Assembly (NCBI GenBank): GCA_965153355.1 | Contig: OZ231128.1 | Location: forward strand, 4,898,001 to 4,962,000 | DNA from: Flaccisagitta enflata | Taxonomy: Eukaryota > Chaetognatha > Sagittoidea > Aphragmophora | DNA length: 64,000 nucleotides | Reading direction: 5' to 3' | Position numbers and translations under genes: made by a program | Shown here: positions 1 to 13,700 of the stretch, in pieces | How positions within the stretch are numbered: position 1 is the stretch's first letter | Layout of the letters: every line of letters starts with the position of its first letter | Notes under the pieces: generated by a model | What the model saw: the letters and a program-made list of their open reading frames with translations, nothing else | Database searches by the model: none | Told to the model about the DNA's origin: nothing

Positions 1-270
1 GGAAGCAAAAAAAGATAAAAACATGCAGATTCTTACTGGTTAGCTGTTAGCTCTAGTTTAATAATCTCATGAATTTAGGTTCGATTTAAAACAAAAGTGG
101 CCTAGATTAGGCCAAAGTGACAAACAGACATTTTCTAACAATCTTATTATATGTTGATCAAACAAACCATCTCCAGTAAAATCCTCAACAAACCTGAAAT
201 TGCTAATACCACAAAGTACCAATTTGATCATGACCAACCCTGCAATATGGGGGCATAACAGAACGTCTGG

Positions 271-464
271 TGGATACAATTAGCGCTATCGTGGCGATTT
301 TTGAATTTCCACCTAAAACACCCCCAGATTTTCAAAATTGAAGAAAAGATTGTTCAATTTTTTTTTTTTTTGGAGGGGGCCCAAAGGGTGATTTAACAAT
401 GTCTAGGGGTGTTCTAGATGGAAAATCAAAAATCGCCACGGTGGCGCCAATTGTATCCCAACAA
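271..464. repeat. Foldback element, family J, copy 1
   Basis: The two ends are inverted copies of each other: GGATACAATTAGCGC at the left and GCGCCAATTGTATCC at the right. The match continues inward through a GTGGCGATTTTTGA block and a C-rich or G-rich stretch. No open frame is present. A second copy lies at 6196-6352, and homology to it continues for about 100 bases past the right end (the TAAAACTTTAGGTCCCTCCT region), so the true unit may be larger. Confidence 0.6.
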
Positions 465-1184
465 GGTGCAAACCGCCACAGCATATGAAAAAAATTAGAT
501 TTAGCCATGTAAGCTGTGGGAAGGGCTGCTAAAACTTTAGGTCCCTCCTCACTTCTTTTTGGGGTTCTTTCTGTATTTGAATTATGACTTTCCCAGGTTT
601 AGTCGCACCGCTCAGGTGTGTCAAATACGGGTGATGACTGAGTTAGAGACCATAACGCTGACTCAAAATGGGACTGTTGATTTTAAAATGATCACCGTTT
701 TCCTTTTTCCAAAATTCCATCGGCAACCATTTTTTTTTCGCGATTGAAATCTAATGCAATGTCTGCACTTTCGTTCCCCAAGAAACAAATTGATTAACCA
801 AAAAAGACCATCTTACTGTTTCATTGAATTTTCTATGATTAACCGAGACACTTTTCTTTAAAGCTTTAAAGAGGATAGCAGCATTTAAAAGTGATTGGAA
901 TGCCTACTATAACAAGGCAAAGGATGAAAAGTCGATAACATGATTACAACGTAATGCAAATTAGGGGCAAAACAGGGTTTTTGAAAAAACGGAAGATGAC
1001 AGAAATTAGAAAAAAGAAGGCATTAGAATGAGTAACCCCATGATGTCCTAGCGTTATATTCTCAGGGATTAATGTTTTGCATATTGACACACCCGATCGC
1101 ACCGCACTGTACAAAGATTTTATATACTGTAATTGATACGCGTGTTCTTGGAGTACTTTTGTTTTTCAAAAAGTCTTTTTTTGC

Positions 1185-1288
1185 TCATTTCGTCTTTTTG
1201 TTGCTTTTGTCCTCAAGTTTTGGATATCCGTAGAATTGTTCCAGTTGCTCCTTCAAGTAGTCCACATCGCCAACGTTGAGATCCGAAT
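1185..1288 (-). CDS. Terminal coding exon of an unidentified minus-strand gene
   Basis: Read on the minus strand, a pyrimidine-rich stretch ends in GCGCAG at 1289-1294. It is followed by an open frame that starts with two bases of a split codon (phase 1) and runs 33 codons to a TGA at 1185-1187. The peptide (DSDLNVGDVDYLKEQLEQFY, then GYPKLEDKSNKKTK) is charged, looks helical and ends in a lysine-rich tail. Its composition is unlike the simple repeats around it. I do not recognise the protein. The exon at 5922-6023 ends in the compatible phase (one base left over, G), so the two could be joined directly or through missing exons. No clear AATAAA was seen within 100 bases after the stop. This is a splice-site and composition call, without homology support. 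Confidence 0.6.
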
Positions 1289-1317
1289 CTGCGCAAAAAA
1301 GATAATGTATCAATTCA

Positions 1318-1720
1318 ATTTGATGATGATGATCATCATCATCAGCAGCATCATGATCATATTCGTTATCATCAACTTCATCAGGTTCATCATTATCATC
1401 ATCATCACATTGATCCTACATTTACTAGAAACAGAGACCAGGTAAGCAAGCATGACGCCGACCGAAACAACAACAAAAACAACAACGACGACGACGACAA
1501 CAACAACAACAACAACAACAACAACGATGACGACGATGACGACGACGACGACGACGACGACATCAAAAGACGACGACGACGACAACAGCATAACACAGCA
1601 ACAGCAGCAGCGGCAACGGCGGCAACGACAACGACGACGACGACGACGATGACGATGACGGCGAGACGGCGGACGACGACGACAGCAACGACAACGACGG
1701 CGACGACGACGACAGAAAAA
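1318..1720. repeat. Trinucleotide microsatellites (ATC)n then (AAC)n/(GAC)n
   Basis: Imperfect ATC/GAT repeats occupy 1318-1412. AAC and GAC repeats follow from about 1468 to 1720, with CAG interruptions. Every frame is open on both strands here, which produces meaningless poly-Thr, poly-Ser and poly-Val ORFs. If the minus-strand exons on either side belong to one gene, this is intronic. Confidence 0.9.
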
Positions 1721-1842
1721 TCTGATTACGCAACGCTTGGGTGAGCCGACGCGAAAGAAATAACCTTAATTTGGAAAAAAATCGACAAACGTTTTTCGAT
1801 TTTTTGAGTTCAAACAAAGGAAATAATGTTTTCAGCACTTAC

Positions 1843-1933
1843 CATATGCAATTTAGGAAGTTGGGGGCAGGACTAGGCTGCACATACAGTGGCTGAGGTT
1901 GAGGTGGTGCAGGGTGAGAGGGCACTTTACCTT
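1843..1933 (-). CDS. Candidate internal exon, proline-rich, minus strand
   Basis: The minus strand reads CAGCTTTTTTCCAG, then 91 bases with only one open frame, then a textbook GTAAGT donor. The frame starts in phase 1 and encodes a proline/glutamine-rich peptide including VPSHPAPPQPQPLYVQPSPA, ending before a tryptophan or other codon split after two bases. The phase at its end does not fit the terminal exon at 1185-1288 directly, because joining them makes a stop. Either a further exon lies between or this exon belongs elsewhere. Such proline-rich stretches are often SH3 or WW ligands, which is only a suggestion here. Confidence 0.4.
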
Positions 1934-2097
1934 CTGGAAAAAAGCTGGGCACTGTCGGATCAATACTTACTAGCGCTTATGAATTTTCTGAATCTTTTTT
2001 TATTTTTCACATTTTTAGCATTTTTCCCTGATAGATCTTTCTTTTTCTATCGATCCTCCAATTTTGGGCCCTATGCAACAATAAAATGAGTTCAAGA

Positions 2098-2521
2098 GGC
2101 AGGAGAGAGAGGGAGAGGGAGAGGGGGAGGGAGGAAGGGAGTGAGGAGGAGGGAGGGAGGGAGGGAGAGGGAGGGGAGGGAGAGGGACGGAGGGAGAGGG
2201 AGGAGGGAGGGAGAGGGAGAGGAGGAGAGAGGGAGGGAGAGAGAGGGGGAGAGAGAGAGGGTGGAAGGGAGGGAGAGAGAGGGAGGGAGGGGGAGGGAGA
2301 GAAGGAGACAGAGGTGAGGAGGGAGGGAGGAGGCAGGGGAAGGAAAGGGGAGAGTGGGAGCGGGAGGGAGGGATGTAGAGAGAGGGAGGAGAGGAGGAGG
2401 GAGGGAGTGGAGGGAAGGGTGAGAGAGAGAGGGAGGGGAAATGGATAGCGGGAGGGAAGAGAGAGTGAGAGAAAAGAAGACAGAGGAGACGGGAGCAGAA
2501 GAGACAGGAGACAGAGAGAGG

Positions 2522-2559
<38 letters not shown>

Positions 2560-2590
2560 CACACACACACACACACAACACACATACACA
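2098..2590. repeat. Purine-rich tract (GA/GGGA), then (GACA)n and (CA)n
   Basis: About 420 bases of nearly pure A/G lead into GACA repeats and a short CA run. Long open frames on both strands here (poly-Glu/Gly/Arg and poly-Ser/Leu/Pro) are artefacts of composition. A homopurine tract this long can form a triplex, but nothing shows a function. Confidence 0.9.
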
Positions 2591-2866
2591 AGAATGTAAG
2601 CCAGGAGAGAGAAGGAACTGAAAAAACAAAAACAATCTTACGATTTTTTTCCGGTCGGCGAGAGCCGCCTTTACTGGTAAAATAACCTTATTAAATCCCG
2701 TATTTACAGAAAGATTAATCGTTGAAACCGGATTATAAAGAGGAAACAAGTTTCAGGCTCAACTGATTTAGAATCTCGTTGACAGACTGGACATTTTCCA
2801 ACTACCGAATCTTGATCTCCAATGACAAGAAGAGGAGAAACGGGAAAAGAAGATATAATTGTTTTT

Positions 2867-3171
2867 AAGTGCGTCCTCGCACTTCTATAAGAGGTCTTGT
2901 CCGTCGGTCTGTTGGTTGGTAACGCAAACGTTGGAAATGTGCAAAACGGCTGATTCTGACGTATTTCTTCATTCCTATCACCTCTCATGCCTTACCACAT
3001 TCATTTTCATTCATTCATTCATTTTCATTCATTCATTCATTCATTCATTCATTCATTCATTCATTCATTCATTCATTCATTCAATGATTCATTCATTCAT
3101 TCATTAAAAACGTTGATTCACAATTTGTTAATTAAGCGAGGCGCACTTATTGGCCATAACTTGGCCTTGTT
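2867..3171 (+). mobile_element. Hairpin-capped element, family A' with (CATT)n cargo
   Basis: The head is a hairpin at 2867-2884 (arms AAGTGCG and CGCACTT, loop TCCT). It is followed by CTATAAGAGG and a short GTCC-like tract. The middle carries about 100 bases of (CATT)n. The tail has GGCGCACTT at 3140-3148, an inverted copy of the first head arm with one mismatch. Then comes a small hairpin (GGCC, seven-base loop, GGCC) and TTGTT at 3167-3171. This is the common design of families A, B, C and H in this window. It lies just upstream of the promoter of the gene at 3343. Confidence 0.65.
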
Positions 3172-3253
3172 TACATCAAACAGGTTCTTTTATTCACGTT
3201 CGTAACCGTAAAGTTATCTTCAAATTGAGGTCATCAAGTCGACGACTGCTAGT

Positions 3254-3285
3254 TATAAGTCAATGCCGCGCTCTCTGATTCAGTT
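3254..3285 (+). promoter_or_regulatory. Core promoter: TATA box and TCAGTT initiator
   Basis: TATAAG lies at 3254-3259. A TCAGTT initiator-like sequence has its A at 3282, which places the TATA element at about -28, the expected spacing. This would give a 61-base 5' leader before the ATG at 3343. The TCAGT form of the initiator is typical of arthropod promoters, a weak hint about the host. The call is from motif spacing alone. Confidence 0.5.
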
Positions 3286-3342
3286 ACATCACGACTGAGT
3301 ATTCTTTTTTTCTTTTTTCAATTCCAAGCAATTGATCAAAAA

Positions 3343-5450
<2,108 letters not shown>

Positions 5451-5710
5451 AAGAGCCCCCACTAATTAACGCGCCTAACATAGGGTCATGTCGGTCGGTC
5501 TGTCTATCTCACTTAGTTCCCGGCGCACGGATTGGGTCTTACCGACTGGTTACATGGCTTCCAGATTTCGTTGATATTGTTTGCTTTTAGTTGGTTTTTG
5601 TTTTCGCTTTACAGCCTTAATCGTTCAGACATTTACAACAGCTTTTGCTATACAATCATCGTTCTGTATTTGAAAGTGCACACATGAGACATGACAAATT
5701 TCTACAAAAA

Positions 5711-5716
5711 AATAAA
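5711..5716 (+). promoter_or_regulatory. Poly(A) signal AATAAA
   Basis: AATAAA lies 261 bases after the stop codon of the four-helix protein gene, followed by GA-rich and GT-rich sequence. It is the first canonical hexamer downstream. Confidence 0.6.
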
Positions 5717-5921
5717 GACAAATGCGTCCGAGTTCTCGTTACATGTCACTGATTTTTGTATAAGATGAATACTAGACAATCGACTTGCGCGTTGAATTAG
5801 TCAGTGAGGGTTCACAAGGCCAGTCAGTAAGAGATCTTCACAAAACCCTCTTCCATATTTTTGCAGTAAGGGACATTGTTTCACTTTCAAGAGGAATACA
5901 AGACAGAAACACAGTTCTTAC

Positions 5922-6023
5922 CGGATGCCATTACGTTGAAAACTTCGTCGAGTTGGCGCTCAAAAACAAGGGGATCCTCTTCCGCCTCCTCCTCTTCCTC
6001 TTTGCTTTCGTCAATTCCAGAAT
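5922..6023 (-). CDS. Internal exon, acidic, unidentified minus-strand gene
   Basis: Minus-strand acceptor TTTACTCAG and donor GTAAGA bound a 102-base exon that begins and ends in phase 1. The peptide starts with a split Asp codon, then SGIDESKEEEEEAEEDP, then LVFERQLDEVFNVMAS. This gives an acidic linker followed by a short amphipathic helix. DSGIDES resembles a spaced DSG phosphodegron, but that cannot be judged from one exon. Its phase fits the terminal exon at 1185-1288. If both belong to one gene, the plus-strand gene at 3343-5450 is nested in its intron. The protein is not recognised. Confidence 0.55.
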
Positions 6024-6195
6024 CTGAGTAAACGTGTAGAAAAGAATAGAAAAGAAAGGAATAAAGCCTGATCGGAATGGAACTGCGCTGTCGAGCGGTC
6101 GCAACCTCGCAATCCACGGTACAGTCAAACCCCGCTCGAACAAATTTCAAGGGACTGGGCCCCTTCATGCGTTAGAACTTCCGTCAGAGCCAATC

Positions 6196-6352
6196 TGCAC
6201 TGTCACACTCTTAAATTTTGTCAAATCACCCTCTGAGCCCCCCCCCCCTCCCAAAAAAAAAACGAACAAATTATTCTTCAATTTTGATAATATGGGGGTG
6301 TTTTAGGTGGAAATTCAAAAATTGCCACAGTGGCGCCACTTGTATCCACCCA
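6196..6352. repeat. Foldback element, family J, partial copy 2
   Basis: This matches the right half of the element at 271-464, including TTTTAGGTGGAAATTCAAAA, the GTGGCGCCA block and the TTGTATCC end. The left arm is missing or degraded. A purine (GA)n/(GACA)n tract follows at 6531-6605. Confidence 0.55.
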
Positions 6353-6532
6353 ATGTGTAACTCTCCACTGCAAATGAGAAATTTGCTTGAGCTATATAAG
6401 CTGTAGGGGGGAAAGCTAAAACTTTGGGTCCCTCCTCCGTTATTTTTAGGGTCCCGTCTGTAGTCAATAAGGGCGGCTAATCGCCGTAGGAAAAAAGTCG
6501 TAAATGCTGCTCGAGCAAATGAGAGAGGAAAA

Positions 6533-6574
<42 letters not shown>

Positions 6575-7053
6575 CAGACAGACAGACAGACCAAGAGAGG
6601 GAGAGACTTCAACTAACTCGATTCCGCGTTTTTGGGAAAAATGCAAAAAATGCGAAAAAATAAAAAAAGATTTAAAAAATCATAGCTCCAAAACTATCAA
6701 TCGCACAGAATTCTGCTTGGCGTCATCTGAAAGAGGAGAATTAGCTCTTTCTTAGCTATTAATTTCATGCGTAGTCCCATTCTGCCCCCAAAATGTATCA
6801 ACTTCCTCAAACGCTTCATAAAATAAAGGGAAATCCATTTTTCTCTGCAGGACTCAAAAAGACTGAAGGGACTTCATCTCTTCGACTTTTTTCCAAATTA
6901 GGGTCCCGTCTGTAGTCAGTGATCCCCATTTCCTTGCTCCCTCTGGGACCATTGATCGCGACCTTTATCTCAATTATGTTGTGCTGTTTTTGGCTGTGGT
7001 TGTGGTTGTGGTTGTGGTTGTTTCTAGGTGTGACAAAGGGGGGAACCATTTTA

Positions 7054-7903
7054 GGCCGAATTTTGGACAAACATAGGCTGAGCCATAAGGGGCTTGCACC
7101 TCACTGAGGAACTTCCCTTCCCTTCCCCACCCCTCCACGCCTTCCCACCCCCCTCACCCAACCCCCTGCCCCCCACGCCTCTCCGCCCCCCTCCCCAAGC
7201 GCCTCCCCACTCCCACGCCTCCTCACACCTCCTCCCCACAAAGAGACATGAAGGGACATTGAGAGACATGAGGAAATAAGAGGAAACAAGAGGAGACATG
7301 GGAGACATGAAGAGACATGAAGAGACATAAGACATAGAGGAGACATGAAGAGACATGAAGAGACATAAGACATGAAAAGACATAAGAGACGTAGGGGACA
7401 TGGGGGACATAAGAGACATAAGAGACATAAGAGACATAAGAGACATAAGAGACATAAGAGACATAAGATACTAAGAGCGATAAGAGAAAGAAGTGACATA
7501 AGAGAAATAAGAGACATTTGAGACATACGAGACATATAGAAGCCATGAGAGACAAAAAAGAGACAAAAGAGACAAAAAAGACAAAAGAAATGTAAGAGAC
7601 ATGAAGAATCATGAAGAGACATAAAGAGAAATAAAGAGAGAACCTTAAAAATTGCGTTTTGAAATTTTCGCGTTACGGACAGACAGAGAGACAGACAGAG
7701 AGACAGATCTACCGACCAAGGGACACACCCTCTTATAGTTATGCGAGGACGCATCTAAAAAAAAAGTTGGAACTTTGACTTAGCATCTGTAAGAGCCAAG
7801 AGGCGGGATTCCCGTCGCGGGATTCAACTGTACTTCCTCAGTTCCTCAATAAGGTGCGAGCCCCTCATGGCTCAGCCTATGTTTGTCCAAAACAATGCCA
7901 TGG
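7054..7903. mobile_element. Foldback element enclosing an A-type element with minisatellite cargo
   Basis: About 50 bases at 7060-7113 (ACAAACATAGGCTGAGCC and following) recur in inverted form at about 7840-7900. Between them is a minus-oriented A-type copy. Its head hairpin (ATGCG/CGCAT) is at 7741-7754 and is preceded by CTCTTATAG and GACA-rich DNA. Further in is a ~10-base tandem repeat of the AGAGACATAA type at 7262-7640. A C-rich block of about 130 bases is at the far end. The same C-rich block, minisatellite and head occur in the same order at 29496-30077, so these parts moved together. Confidence 0.6.
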
Positions 7904-8100
7904 CTTCATTTCATAGTCATAGTGGAAATGACAGGACCAGAAATATATTCGGAGCGCGTTTCCGTGGTCATGTAAATCCAACAGATATTTGGCACCCCTT
8001 CAACCATATCCTACATAATTCTTAGTGTATACACTTTTTTGATCATTGTTTTCCCTATTTTTTTTTCTTTTGTTTCCTTCAAATTTTTTTTGCCAACATC

Positions 8101-8173
8101 ATGGACTGCCCAAAGGACGCGCTGCCTCTGGATCCTTGCACGAGAGATAGCCATGGAAAGTTCCAGTCTCCAG
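8101..8173 (+). CDS. Possible first coding exon, plus strand
   Basis: An ATG at 8101 opens a 24-codon frame (MDCPKDALPLDPCTRDSHGK, then FQSP) that stops one base into a codon at a CCAG/GTCAGA donor. Base use differs from the T-rich surroundings. It ends in the phase that the first DPP-family exon (17522) needs. However, the transmembrane anchor and early propeller would have to lie on further exons in between, and none was found. It may be chance. Confidence 0.25.
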
Positions 8174-8907
8174 GTCAGATGCTCCTTTTTTTTTGTTCTA
8201 GATAGTGTTTTTTTTTTTTCTTTTTTTTTTAACGCGGTTAAGTTATCTATTTCGTCATGCCGCAAACAAGAAAAAACACATGTATACACTCTTTTCTTTT
8301 TATAAGAACATGTTATTTTTTTCTGAGGCTTAGTGTTTTTATTTCTAAGGCAATTTGAGGCTCAAATTGTTCTTATGGTGTTTGTATTTTTCCAAAAACC
8401 AGCTTATACAAAAATGTTCTTTTTTTGTTATTTTATTCTGATCGCCAATTGGAAGGATAAGAAAACTACTATATATATTGCAAAACATTCAAATTAAAGT
8501 GTTGTACTATTTAAGATCAATTATTTCAGAGATGGGGAAATAGGCAAACGAAGACAGTTGACCCCGTGACCTAATTAGGTCATTGATTAATTGATTAATG
8601 ACCTCATTAATGACTTTGCTAATTGCCCTTAATAGCCTATTAATTGTCCGTAATAGCCTGTTAATTGCCCATGACTTTACTGTGACCTTATTCCTGTGAC
8701 CTGTGTGACCTATTCCATAATGTTGACTAATGGTTGCCTAATTGTTGGTTAATTGTTGCTTAATTGTTAGCAGTGAAGGAATGCCCAGGTAATGCAATGG
8801 TACATTCCATTGCCTGGGTATTCCCACTGCGTTTTGATAGAGGGGAAGAGGAAAAGGGTGTCTTTTTCCCCCTTTTTTACTTCTTCTACCCAACTCTTTA
8901 ACTCTTT

Positions 8908-9495
<588 letters not shown>

Positions 9496-9620
9496 ATGAT
9501 GTCGTAAAAAGATCGTGAGTCCAATGCATCCTGTTCTTCAAGACTAAAACAAAAGACTCTCCAGTTTTGACACCTTTTTGATAGGGCAATAAAATCTTCT
9601 TTGGGCAGATCAAAATTTTT

Positions 9621-9858
9621 AGTCACGTGCTACGCGACTCTACACCCTGCTATGTTGGTCCGTTGGTCCGTCGGTCCATCCCTCCATTGGTCCATCTGTC
9701 GGTCCATCCCTCCATTGGTCCATCTGTCGGTCTGTCCGTCATACTTTATTTTTTCTGGATTTTTGGCCTTACTGCTCCTGCCCAAATGATCTGGTGACCT
9801 CGTTAACAGCCCCTGCCCACCCGCAAGCGACTGGGGTAGCCACGTATTTGGCCTTGTT
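9621..9858 (+). mobile_element. Hairpin-capped element, family B
   Basis: The head at 9621-9639 has arms AGTCACGTG and ACGCGACT (one mismatch from the B consensus). CTCTACACCC and a GTCC/GTCGG tract follow. A conserved core contains TTTTTGGCCTTACTGCTCCT and CCCCTGCCCACCCGC. The tail has CAAGCGACT (inverted head arm), a weak GCC-to-GGC hairpin and CTTGTT ending at 9858. Other copies lie at 20533, 40233, 41720 (minus) and 39095 (minus, partial). Confidence 0.7.
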
Positions 9859-10069
9859 TGCTATATTTAGTACATAGCTATTGATTTCATCAACATTCAA
9901 AAATGAGTAAGGCAAAAAAAAGGGCAAAGATCAATCAAATTCTTATCTATTTCATTTTATGTTGCAGTAACAGTTAACAATAAATAATGAAATTCTTATA
10001 TCTTGACAATGATAGTACAAAGTTACAAAAAATTTAACAATAAGATTTGCTTGAAAGTTTTTTTAAGTG

Positions 10070-10731
10070 CTAGGTGTAATGCCAAGGCGAGATTGATACA
10101 ACTCCAATTCCGTCAAAGGTCGAAGAACTTTCTGCTCTCTGTAGGGCATGACTTTTTTTTCTTGTTCTAGTTTTCTTTTCGTAGGCCATTTCCTGCTTGT
10201 CCATTAGCATTTTCCGGGTTTTCCTCCTCTTGGCTTTCCTCTTCTTCCATTTGACGCTGTCGATAGATTTCGCGAACCACATCCTCTAATCGTTGTTCAA
10301 AGGATTCAAATGTTTTTTCAAAGGCGCTTCTTGGGTCTCATCTTCATTCTTTCCACACGTCAGCTGCTTTGTGACGTTTCATCAGCTAATTTCTTTCTCA
10401 TATTTACGTGTAAATTCCTTGATGAGAGGTGTTTTGCCCATTTGAATGCTGAGAAGGTATTTGGTAAAAGCTTTTTGACCAAATCCAGATCATTGTTGAT
10501 GCTTCCAGACCATTCATCATCTACCATTCCATCAATGAAGTCGACCAGTGTTTGGTTTCTGTGTTGGTTGTTTTCTTCTCCATCATCTGAACCACAGTCT
10601 TCACTATCATTTTCTTCATCTCCAGTTTCATCCTCGTCCTCCTCATCCTCCTCCTCAATATCATCATTGTTTCCCTCTGACTTTTTGTTATGTTGTTCGT
10701 TTGGACGTTTCTTTTGGATGTAAATGGACAA
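10070..10731 (-). pseudogene. Decayed acidic protein ORF
   Basis: On the minus strand, a 123-codon frame (10731 to 10360) encodes a Lys/Asn start, a long Asp/Glu run, and then an ordinary-looking segment with FIDGMVDDEWSGSINNDLDL and VKKLLPNTFSAFKWAKHL. After its stop, protein-like coding continues in another frame as FEKTFESFEQRLEDVVREIY and an EEEESQEEE stretch down to about 10170. This suggests one original ORF broken by a frameshift and stops. The start abuts the inverted-repeat complex at 10740, so it may be cargo of that complex. An intron could also explain the frame change. The protein family is not recognised. Confidence 0.35.
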
Positions 10732-10739
10732 TGGAGTAA

Positions 10740-13700
10740 TGTCACTCAGGCACCTATTTCCTTTTCATGGGATGAGATCAAGACTATTACTCTCAAATTA
10801 CGCTTGACTTTTAGGTGAAAGATTCCATTTTAAACATCATCAGTTATCATTGTGGTTAAAACTCATCCCATGAAAAGGAATGCCTGTCAACACCATCTCA
10901 CACAAGAGTCAATGGACAAAACCATTAAGCCAGAGTCCACTGTTTCAAGAATACATTGGTACAGGTGAGTCATATCTCAGTGCTGGATTAACAAAGCGTT
11001 TTTTGAAACACAGATACGATGTCAGTTTGGTTTCATCCCAGTTAGCCAAGTCGTCAAACGATTCATCCTCTTATAGTTTTAACCACAATGATAACTGATG
11101 ACGGCTAAAGTGGAATCTTTCACCACAAAAGTCACACCACATCTCACACGAGAGCCAATGGACAAAACCATTAAACAAGTCCGCTGTTTCAAAGATGAAC
11201 ATTGGTACAGGTTGCCTACGCTGTTCATACCTGTCACGATAAAAAGCCCATTGTTGATACAAAGAAATGCCTTTCACGATAAAAAGCCCGTGATTGATAC
11301 AAAAGAGAAATGCCTGAGTCACATCTCCAGCAATCATCTTTTCTTATGTATCAACGAGGGGCCTGTTATCGTGACAGGCATTTCTCTTTTGTATCAACGA
11401 CGGGCTTTTTATCGTGACAGGCATTCCTTTTCATGGGATGAGATCAAGTCTATTACTCTCAAATTACACTTAAAAAGCCCGTTGTTGATACAAACGAGAA
11501 ATGCCTGTCACAATAACAGGCCCCTCGTTGATACATAAGAAAAGATGGTTGCTGGAGATGTGACTCAGGCATTTCTCTTTTGTACCAACGACGGGCCTGT
11601 TATCGTGACAGGCATTCCTTTTCATGGGATGAGATCAAGTCTATTACTCTCAAATTACACTTGACTTTTGTGGTGAAAGATTCCACTTTAAACATCATCA
11701 GTTATCATTGTGGTTAAAACTATAAGAGGATGAATTGTTTGGTTACTTGGCTGACTGGGATGAAACCAAACTGAGATCATATCTGTGTTGAAACAGTGGA
11801 CTCATTTAATGGTTTTGTCCATTGACTCTTGTGTGAGATGTGGTGAATTAACAAAGTGTTTTTTGAAACACAGATACGATGTCAGTTTGGTTTCATCCCA
11901 GTTAGCCAAGTTGTCAAACGATTCATCCTCTTATAGTTTTAACCACAATGATAACTGATGATGTTTAAAGTGGAATCTTTCACCGCAAAAGTCAAGTGTT
12001 TGCTTACTTGGCTAACTGGGATGAAACCAAACTGACATCGTATCTGTGTTTCAAAAAACACTTTGTTAATCCACCACATCTCACAATTACGTTTGACTTT
12101 TGTGGTGAAAGATTCCACTTTAAACATCATCAGTTATCATTGTGTCATATCTCCAGGTGGATTAACAAAGCGTTTTTTGAAACACAGATACGATGTCAGT
12201 TTGGTTTCATCCCAGTTAACCAAGTAACCAAACAATTCATCCTCTTATAGTTTTAACCACAATGATAACTGATGATGTTTAAAGTGGAATCTTTCACCGC
12301 AAAAGTCAAGCGTAATTTGAGAGTAATAGTCTTGATCTCATCCCATGAAAAGGAAATGGGTGCCTACGCTGTTCATGCCTGTCACGATAAAAAGCCCGTC
12401 GTTGATACAAAAGAGAAATGCCTGTCACGATAACAGGCCCCTCGTTGATACATAAGAAAAGATGATTGCTGGAGATGTGACTCAGGCATTTCTCTTTTGT
12501 ACCAACGACGGGCTTTTTATCGTGACAGGCATGAACAGCGTAGGCACCCATTTCCTTTTCATGGGATGAGATCAAGACTATTACTCTCAAATTACACTTG
12601 ACTTTTGCGGTGAAAGATTCCACTTTAACTGTCATTAGTTATCATTGTTGTTAAAACTATAAGAGGATGAATTGTTACCCATGATTGACGAGCATAGCCC
12701 TGTCCACTCACTCATTCCGTATCTGTGTTTCAAAAAATGCTTTGTTAATCCGCCTGGATATATGACTCCGTACCTGTACCAATGTGTATCTTTGAAACAG
12801 TGGACTCGTTTAATGGTTTTGTCCATTGACTCTTGTATGAGATGTGGTGAATTAACAAACAATTCATCCTCTTATAGTTTTAACCACAATGATAACTGAT
12901 GATGTTTAACGTGGAATCTTTCACCACAAAAGTCAAGCGTAATTTGAGAGTAATAGACTTGATCTCATCCCATGAAACGACGGGCTTTTTATCGTGACAG
13001 GCATTCCTTTTTATGGGATGAATCGTTTGACGACTTGGCTAACTGGGCAAACGATTCATCCTCTTATAGTTTAACCACAATGATAACTGATGATGTTTAA
13101 AGTGGAATCTTTCACCACAAAATTTGAGAGTAATAGTCTTGATCTCATCCGCGAAGGAATGCCTGTCACAATAACGGAGGCCGTACGTTAGTACAAGAAA
13201 TGCCTGAGACACACATCTCCAGCAATCATCTTTTCTTATGCTTATCGCGAGGAATATTATCGTGACAGGCATTTCTCTTTAACTTATCAACGGCGGGCTT
13301 TTTATCGTGACGGAAGATTTTCCTTTTCATGGGATTGAGTCAGGGCTAGCCTCTCAACTCTTAAAAGCCGTTGATACAAAACAGAAATGCCTGTCACAAT
13401 AACAGGCCCCTCGTTGTTAAAAGAACAATGGTCTTCTGAGATACCACAGGCTTTTCTTATGTACCTATGACGGGCCTGTTATCGTGACAGGCATTCCTTT
13501 TCATGGGATGAGATCAAGACTATTACTCTCAAATTACACTTGACTTTTGTGGTGAAAGATTCCACTTTAAACATCATCAGTTATCATTGTGGTTAAAACT
13601 ATAAGAGGATGAATTGTTTGGTTACTTGGCTAACTGGGATGAAACCAAACTGACATCGTATCTGTGTTTCAACAGTGGACTCGTTTAATGGTTTTGTCCA

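Noticed and set aside
2711-2812. Minus-strand candidate exon with a GKCPVCQRDSK motif
   Set aside because: The acceptor and a GTAAAT donor exist, but the phase does not match neighbouring candidate exons, and one CPxC motif is not enough.
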